Of a stretch of 64,000 bases of DNA, positions 59,948-64,000 are shown piece after piece; within the stretch, counting starts at the first letter, position 1, and every line of letters begins with the position of its first letter. A program made the position numbers and the translations under genes. The notes beneath the pieces were generated by a model that saw only the letters and a program-made list of their open reading frames with translations, searched no databases and had not been told where the DNA came from. The DNA comes from Bacillota bacterium. Its GTDB lineage: Bacteria > Bacillota > Clostridia > Christensenellales > SZUA-584. The stretch spans positions 1 through 64,000 of the forward strand of contig JAEYZN010000036.1 of NCBI GenBank assembly GCA_023428025.1, in the 5' to 3' direction.

Positions 59948-60789
59948 GTTCGCTGATCCTCCGTTTTATCCAGCTTCGCCGCGAGGAAATCGTGTGCCGC
60001 TCTGGTTTTCTCCTTCCAGTCGTCCTGCCCGTCGTGCCAGAACTCGGCGAGGAACATGTTCACGCCGATGCCGCGAAGCGTGCGGATCATCAGGTCGAAA
60101 TCCACATGGCCCGCGCCGTACGGCACCTCGCGGTAGACGCCCGGCTTCGTCTCCTTCAGGTGCGCGGCGGCAATATGCCCGCGCCCCGTGAGGATGTCCG
60201 CCGCCACGTCTGTGACGCCGTTGGTCACGTTGCCCGTGTCCGGGTAAACCTGAAGATACGGCGAGCCGATCATGGTCACATACTTCATCGCCTTCTCGAC
60301 GCTGTTCATGAAATCCACCTCCATCGTCTCGAAGGCCAGCATCACGCCCGCCTGCGCCGCCCTGTCCACGCAGACCCTGAGGTTTTCGGCAAAGCGCGCG
60401 CGGGTCTCCGCAGTGGATGGCTCGTAGTACACGTCGTAGCCAGCCAGCTGGATGATGCGGATGCCCAGCTCCGCCGCGAAACCGATGGCCTTGAACACGA
60501 TCTCCACACCGCGCTGTTCCGTCGCCCTGTCCGCGCTGCCGATGGGGTATTTGCGGTTGCCGCTGAGGCACATCGTTTTGACGGGCAGCCCCGTCTCCAC
60601 GCACACGCGCTTCAGCTCCAGTATCTTCTCCGCCGGCCAGTTAAGCCGCGCCAGCCGCTCCTCCGTTTCGTCGATGCTGATCTCCAGAAAATCAAAACCG
60701 CATTCCTTCGCGGCGGTCAGTTTTTGTTTGAAATCCAACGCGTTCGGCAGCGCCTTCTCATACAGCCCCAATGCGTACCCTTTGCCCAA
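59944..60789 (-). CDS. L-xylulose/L-ribulose-5-phosphate 3-epimerase (UlaE/SgbU-type)
   Basis: 281 residues from TTG 60789, with GGAGG 10 nt upstream. TIM barrel of the AP-endonuclease-2 fold; metal/substrate sites are FLEISIDETEERL, TMCLSGNRKYPIGS, AFETMEVDFMN and YPDTGNVTNG. Interconverts L-xylulose-5-P and L-ribulose-5-P. First gene of the pair with the kinase. No AraD-type 4-epimerase, UlaD decarboxylase or transporter is adjacent. Confidence 0.9.
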   Translation of the reverse strand: MGKGYALGLYEKALPNALDFKQKLTAAKECGFDFLEISIDETEERLARLNWPAEKILELKRVCVETGLPVKTMCLSGNRKYPIGSADRATEQRGVEIVFKAIGFAAELGIRIIQLAGYDVYYEPSTAETRARFAENLRVCVDRAAQAGVMLAFETMEVDFMNSVEKAMKYVTMIGSPYLQVYPDTGNVTNGVTDVAADILTGRGHIAAAHLKETKPGVYREVPYGAGHVDFDLMIRTLRGIGVNMFLAEFWHDGQDDWKEKTRAAHDFLAAKLDKTEDQRT

Positions 60790-61140
60790 AGTCTTCTGTC
60801 CTCCATAACTTGACGATTGTTTTTTCCATTATACTGCACTCTTTTTTGATGTGTAAAGGAATCCCGTAATCTCGCGTGGCTGGGGCCGCGCATATTTGTG
60901 CGCGGGTCTGATGCAAAACCGATTGACATCAGCGGGACAGGTATTCAGACAACGCAGCCGGCGGGCTTTATCAGCACTCTGTCGCGTATATTGCGCGCCG
61001 CGGCGCAAATACTGTCATTAAGCGCAAAAGGTATCGTTGACAAATTCCGAGAACAGCGATATCGTTGACAGCAAAAAACGGCAAGCCGCAAAAGGCTGAC
61101 GGGTTATTTCGACAAGCGGCCGCAGGAGGTTTGAACCCAG
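60790..61140. other. Divergent regulatory region between sugar pair and MFS exporter
   Basis: Minus-strand promoter TTTACA (60857-60852), 18 nt, TATAAT (60833-60828) serves the epimerase. Plus-strand TTGACA (61037-61042), 17 nt, TATCGT (61060-61065) may serve the exporter. The palindrome CCGCGCA-N6-TGCGCGG (60886-60905) and the direct repeat TATCGTTGACA (61032 and 61060, 28 bp apart) are candidate operators. No gene is seen. Confidence 0.55.
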
Positions 61141-62559
61141 ATGAAAAGAAAACAGGCGCTGATGCTGTTCTGCGTGGCGCTGGGCACGTTCATGTCCGCG
61201 CTGGACGCCAGCGTGGTCAACATCGCCGCGCCGGTCATCCGGGCGCACTTCTCGGTGCCGCTGTCCACGGTGGAGTGGGTCATCACCACGTACCTGCTGG
61301 TGGTGAGCAGCGTGTTGCTGCTCTTCGGGCGCTTGTCGGACCTGTACGGCCAGAAACGCGTGTATGTCGTCGGCTTCACGGTGTTCACCGTGGGTTCTGC
61401 GCTGTGCGGGCTGGCGGGCAGCGTGGGCATGCTCATTACGCTGCGCGTGGTGCAGGCGCTGGGCGCGGGCATGATGTTCTCCACCAGCTCCGCCATCATC
61501 ACAGCCAGCGTTCCGCCAGAGAGCCGGGGCCGCGCCTTCAGCGTCAACGCCGTGGCGGTGGCCGTGGCGCTGTCCACCGGGCCGGTGCTGGGCGGCGCGC
61601 TCACGGGCGTTTTCGGGTGGCAGAGCATATTCTATATCAACATCCCCGTGGGCATCGTCGGCGTGGCGATGGCGATGCGGTTCATCCCGGCGGACCGGAA
61701 GCAGCCCGCCGCGCCCATGGACATCCCCGGCAGCGTGATGATATTCGGCGCGCTGTTTTTGCTGTTGCTGCCGCTCAACCAGCTGGGCGCGGGCATGCAG
61801 CCGTGGCTGGTTCTGCTGCTGCTGGGCGGCGGCGCGGCGCTGGGCGTGGCGTTCATATTGCATCAGAAGCGCGCGCAATACCCGATACTCTCCCTGTCTT
61901 TGTTCCGCAGCCGCGTGTTTTCCGCCAGTCTGGCCGCCGCGGTGCTCAACTACATGGCGCAGTACATCATGGTGTTTCTGACGCCGTTTTATCTGCAGAC
62001 GGTGCGCATGTTCACGCCCGCGATGGCCGGGCTGCTGTATATGCCGATGCCGCTGGCGACGCTCGCCATCGCCCCCGCCGCGGGTATCTTTTCAGACAGG
62101 CACGACACGCGCGTATTGAGCTCCGCAGGCATGGGCGTGATGGCGGCGGGCCTGTTCCTGCTCAGCCGCATGCAGATGGACACGCCGTCGTGGTACATCG
62201 TGGTGTCCATGGCGCTCACGGGCGTGGGCTCCGGCCTGTTCCAGACGCCCAACAACAGCGCGCTCATGGGCAGCGCCCCGCTGGAAAACCGGGGCGTCGC
62301 ATCCGGTATGCTGGCGACCGCACGCAACATGGGCATGGTGCTGGGCGTCGCGTTTTCGGGCATGCTGTTCTCGCTGTTCGCGGGCCGCGCGTCGGGCGGC
62401 GGCAGCGCCGAGCTGGCCCAGACCAACCCCGACGCTTTTGTTTACGCGATGCGGCTGACGTTCATCGTGGCCGCCTGCATCGCGCTGGGCGCGATGGCCG
62501 CATCCTTCACCAAAGGCCGCGTGAAGCAGCACCAGCCCAGCGAAGGCCGGTCGTCTTGA
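61141..62559 (+). CDS. MFS drug exporter, DHA2 (EmrB/QacA) family
   Basis: 472 residues with about 14 membrane helices. Motif D1-like LGTFMSALDASVVNIAAP opens the protein; loop 2-3 motif GRLSDLYGQKRVYVVG is motif A; GPVLGGALTGVFGWQSIFYINIPVG is motif C typical of antiporters. Likely exports drugs or other hydrophobic compounds with proton exchange. GCAGGAGG lies 11 nt upstream of ATG 61141. Confidence 0.93.
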   Translation: MKRKQALMLFCVALGTFMSALDASVVNIAAPVIRAHFSVPLSTVEWVITTYLLVVSSVLLLFGRLSDLYGQKRVYVVGFTVFTVGSALCGLAGSVGMLITLRVVQALGAGMMFSTSSAIITASVPPESRGRAFSVNAVAVAVALSTGPVLGGALTGVFGWQSIFYINIPVGIVGVAMAMRFIPADRKQPAAPMDIPGSVMIFGALFLLLLPLNQLGAGMQPWLVLLLLGGGAALGVAFILHQKRAQYPILSLSLFRSRVFSASLAAAVLNYMAQYIMVFLTPFYLQTVRMFTPAMAGLLYMPMPLATLAIAPAAGIFSDRHDTRVLSSAGMGVMAAGLFLLSRMQMDTPSWYIVVSMALTGVGSGLFQTPNNSALMGSAPLENRGVASGMLATARNMGMVLGVAFSGMLFSLFAGRASGGGSAELAQTNPDAFVYAMRLTFIVAACIALGAMAASFTKGRVKQHQPSEGRSS

Positions 62560-62710
62560 TTATTTTAATTCTTTTGAAACTTTAAAGTCCATTTGCATTT
62601 TTTCGTTTCTATTCATTGTTGTTTCATTTTTCCTATCCAAAACTTCACTCGCATACAAAAAGGACAGCCGAAGGATACTAAATGCGTGAATAAATGAAAG
62701 GAGTCCTTCT

Positions 62711-62896
62711 ATGTCACAACTTAACAAATTGGAGCTTCAGAATTTAAGGCATTTGATCGGGGCGCACGACACGGCATTCCAGAAGATGAATACCTACGCC
62801 CAGCAGTGTTCCGACCCGCAGGTTCGCGCTTATTTTGAGAAATCTGCACAGGATGCACAGAAGACAAAACAACAGTTGATGTCATTCTTGGGTTAG
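62711..62896 (+). CDS. Small CotF-like spore coat protein
   Basis: 61 residues, helical: NKLELQNLRHLIGAHDTAFQ and the pattern YAQQCSDPQVRAYFEKSAQD correspond to half of the coat F four-helix unit. GAAAGGAG precedes the ATG. Small proteins of this sort accompany CotF-like genes in Clostridia. 13 nt before the next coat gene. Confidence 0.8.
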   Translation: MSQLNKLELQNLRHLIGAHDTAFQKMNTYAQQCSDPQVRAYFEKSAQDAQKTKQQLMSFLG

Positions 62897-62909
62897 GAGG
62901 AAAACGAAA

Positions 62910-63203
62910 ATGATGAATCAAAACACATTTCAGGGTAACAGCGGGGCACAGGGCTCGCTGCAGGAAAAAGCCATGGTCAACGACGCGCTCGGCTCCGTGA
63001 AGGCGAGCCTGACGACGTACGCGAACGTGATCTCCGAATGCGCCAACCCGAATCTGCGCCAGGCCATACAGCAGATCCGGAACAACTGCGAGACGTCGCA
63101 GTTCGAGCTGTACCATCTGGCCCAGTCCAAAGGCTTCTATCAGCCCGCGACAATGGCGGATGACAATGAAGTGCAGCAGGTAAAAAGCCAATTGGGCGGC
63201 TGA
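62910..63203 (+). CDS. CotF-family spore coat protein
   Basis: 97 residues. LQEKAMVNDALGSVKASLTTY and ECANPNLRQAIQQIRNNCET followed by FELYHLAQSKGFYQPA are the coat F (PF07875-like) signature. AGGAGG upstream. Probably cotranscribed with the 61-residue protein in the mother cell or forespore; a strong terminator follows. Confidence 0.9.
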   Translation: MMNQNTFQGNSGAQGSLQEKAMVNDALGSVKASLTTYANVISECANPNLRQAIQQIRNNCETSQFELYHLAQSKGFYQPATMADDNEVQQVKSQLGG

Positions 63204-63238
63204 AGACCTGACAACAACAGCCTGATCAGGTGATTTGG

Positions 63239-63272
63239 ACAAACGCCCCGTTCACAATACGACGGGGCGTTT
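63239..63272 (+). terminator. Terminator after the coat genes
   Basis: CAAACGCCCCG and CGGGGCGTTTG form an 11-bp stem with a 12-nt loop. Confidence 0.75.
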
Positions 63273-63454
63273 GCTTGTCGGAAAACCTGCGGTTTTCGGT
63301 TTATCCGGCTTTGTTTGTTCCTCGTTACACTCGAAGCTGCGCAAAACCGCAAGGTGTGGGCTGCAGGGGCTGGGGTCCCTGAAAGGCGAAAGCTTTTTGG
63401 GGAAACAAAGCCGACTTGCCCGCGAATTTTATATAAAGACTTTTTTGATAGTCT
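63273..63454 (-). repeat. Long dispersed intergenic repeat A, copy 2 (inverted)
   Basis: Reverse complement closely matches 46775-46971 across nearly its whole length, including GCGGTTTTGCGCAG and the CCCCAAAA module (63372-63402). Lies directly after the coat terminator. Confidence 0.8.
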
Positions 63455-63784
63455 GGATTTTGTCACAATAAGGTGTTTTTTACATCTATATCATTAATAA
63501 TTCAAAAAAGCTTCATTTGTTCTTCCCCCGTTTTTGGATTATACTAGACATTGGCATATATATGGTTCGTGATTCATGTGACAGGACGTTTTGGACTTTG
63601 CTGCAGTTTTGAAAATTTTCGGCCTTGCTCGCGGAACAATTTTTGATTTTTTACCGTCTAACAGCTGGATGATTTGTCGAAAAGACGACGAAGGCGTCGG
63701 CTTTTGTATGGAGACATAAGATTCCTCCGTATACAGGCTGTACAGATATAATTCATATATTACTTTTAAGGAAGAGCATGCAAC
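63455..63784. other. 330-bp non-coding stretch
   Basis: AT-rich, no ORF with a ribosome binding site. A CGAC/GTCG-type hairpin with AAAAG/CTTTT flanks lies near 63678-63707. Nothing else recognised. Confidence 0.3.
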
Positions 63785-64000
63785 ATGGAAAAGAAGCTCA
63801 GAGGAACTGAAGAAGAACAGCAGCGGCTGCAGAAGCCCGGCGACCCCTCCGACGGCCCGGACGGCTGGCTGGAGGTGGACGGCGAGGCGCCGCCCACGAA
63901 AAAGAAAAATTCCGGCAAGGTGTGGAGCACCAAAAAAATCATCATTCTCAGCGCAATCGGCATTGTGGCGCTGGCGCTGATTGGCGCGGGCGCATACGCG
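63785..64000 (+). CDS. Membrane protein, N-terminal part only
   Basis: ATG 63785 with AAGGAAGAG upstream; the frame is open through the window end (72 codons). Visible: a charged cytoplasmic tail of about 50 residues starting MEKKLRGTEEEQQRLQKPG, a KKKNSGKVWSTKK basic stop, and one membrane helix (IIILSAIGIVALALIGAGAY). This topology fits LytR-CpsA-Psr wall ligases or other bitopic extracytoplasmic proteins, but the diagnostic part is outside the window. Confidence 0.7.
   Translation, partial: MEKKLRGTEEEQQRLQKPGDPSDGPDGWLEVDGEAPPTKKKNSGKVWSTKKIIILSAIGIVALALIGAGAYA

Noticed and set aside
58406..59956. 516-codon plus-strand ORF
   Set aside because: Antisense shadow of the LyxK-like kinase.
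1..64000. tRNA and rRNA genes
   Set aside because: Intergenic regions were read for tRNA T-loop and CCA patterns and for rRNA-like sequence; none found, although no covariance search could be run.

Overview
The window looks like a chromosomal segment of a spore-forming, flagellated, fermentative member of the Clostridia (Bacillota), with GC in the high fifties by eye. Evidence: cortex-lytic and coat-type spore genes at both ends (CwlJ-like and SleL-like hydrolases, a Met/Pro-repeat coat protein, two small CotF-like proteins), a YtxC-family gene, motAB behind a sigma-D-like promoter, a T-box-controlled thrS, FeoAB with DUF3793 and flavodoxin, Ku/LigD-type end joining, and strong AGGAGG-type ribosome binding sites with several TTG starts. 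No tRNA, rRNA, CRISPR array, prophage or insertion sequence was seen. The genus cannot be named from sequence alone.

Layout. 1-2.3 kb: a divergent spore-germination pair (cwlJ-like plus a repeat coat/GerQ-like gene on the minus strand; sleL-like on the plus strand). 2.4-9.5 kb: PadR regulator, metallo-beta-lactamase and HAD hydrolases, YtxC, an amidohydrolase, a lone MazF toxin, and YitT and DUF308 membrane proteins. 9.6-13.5 kb: motAB, then T-box and thrS. 13.6-19 kb: a frameshifted acetyltransferase, a peptidoglycan-binding protein, an ABC-F protein behind a transcription attenuator, and an end-joining operon (ku, broken ligase, LigD polymerase domain). 19-27 kb: galactose mutarotase, a three-gene set of 2-hydroxyacyl-CoA dehydratase activator-like proteins, a phosphotriesterase-family hydrolase and a sugar kinase. 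27-36 kb: feoAB, then a CDP-6-deoxyhexose cluster with an unusual double glycosyltransferase. 36-50 kb: sulfur and iron-sulfur metabolism (iscS-iscU-rrf2-metA, rrf2-cysE, metY with a third rrf2), interrupted by a methyltransferase-like UroD protein, a heavy-metal ATPase, an HD-GYP protein and an iron-type flavodoxin/DUF3793 operon; TcdA and RidA follow. 50-53 kb: a dockerin-bearing NlpC/P60 surface enzyme next to a membrane-anchored cohesin-like protein. 53-64 kb: AlkD, an alpha/beta hydrolase, PadR-HAAS, aldo-keto reductase, an AT-rich orphan, an L-xylulose-type kinase/epimerase pair, an MFS exporter, coat proteins and a truncated membrane protein.

How parts work together. Identical 16-bp palindromes of the form GTTAGC-N4-GCTAAC lie on the promoters of both feoAB and DUF3793-flavodoxin, defining a metal regulon. 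Rrf2-type regulators sit in or beside each sulfur operon, and a 7-bp-arm inverted repeat overlaps the iscS promoter. The ABC-F leader contains three mutually exclusive pairing segments, a 4-codon peptide and a terminator overlapping the gene start, a classic ribosome-sensing attenuator. Several loci are decaying: the end-joining ligase has at least two frameshifts and a truncation, and one acetyltransferase has a frameshift. Two families of intergenic repeats are scattered through the window, and one repeat module lies at the truncated end of the ligase.
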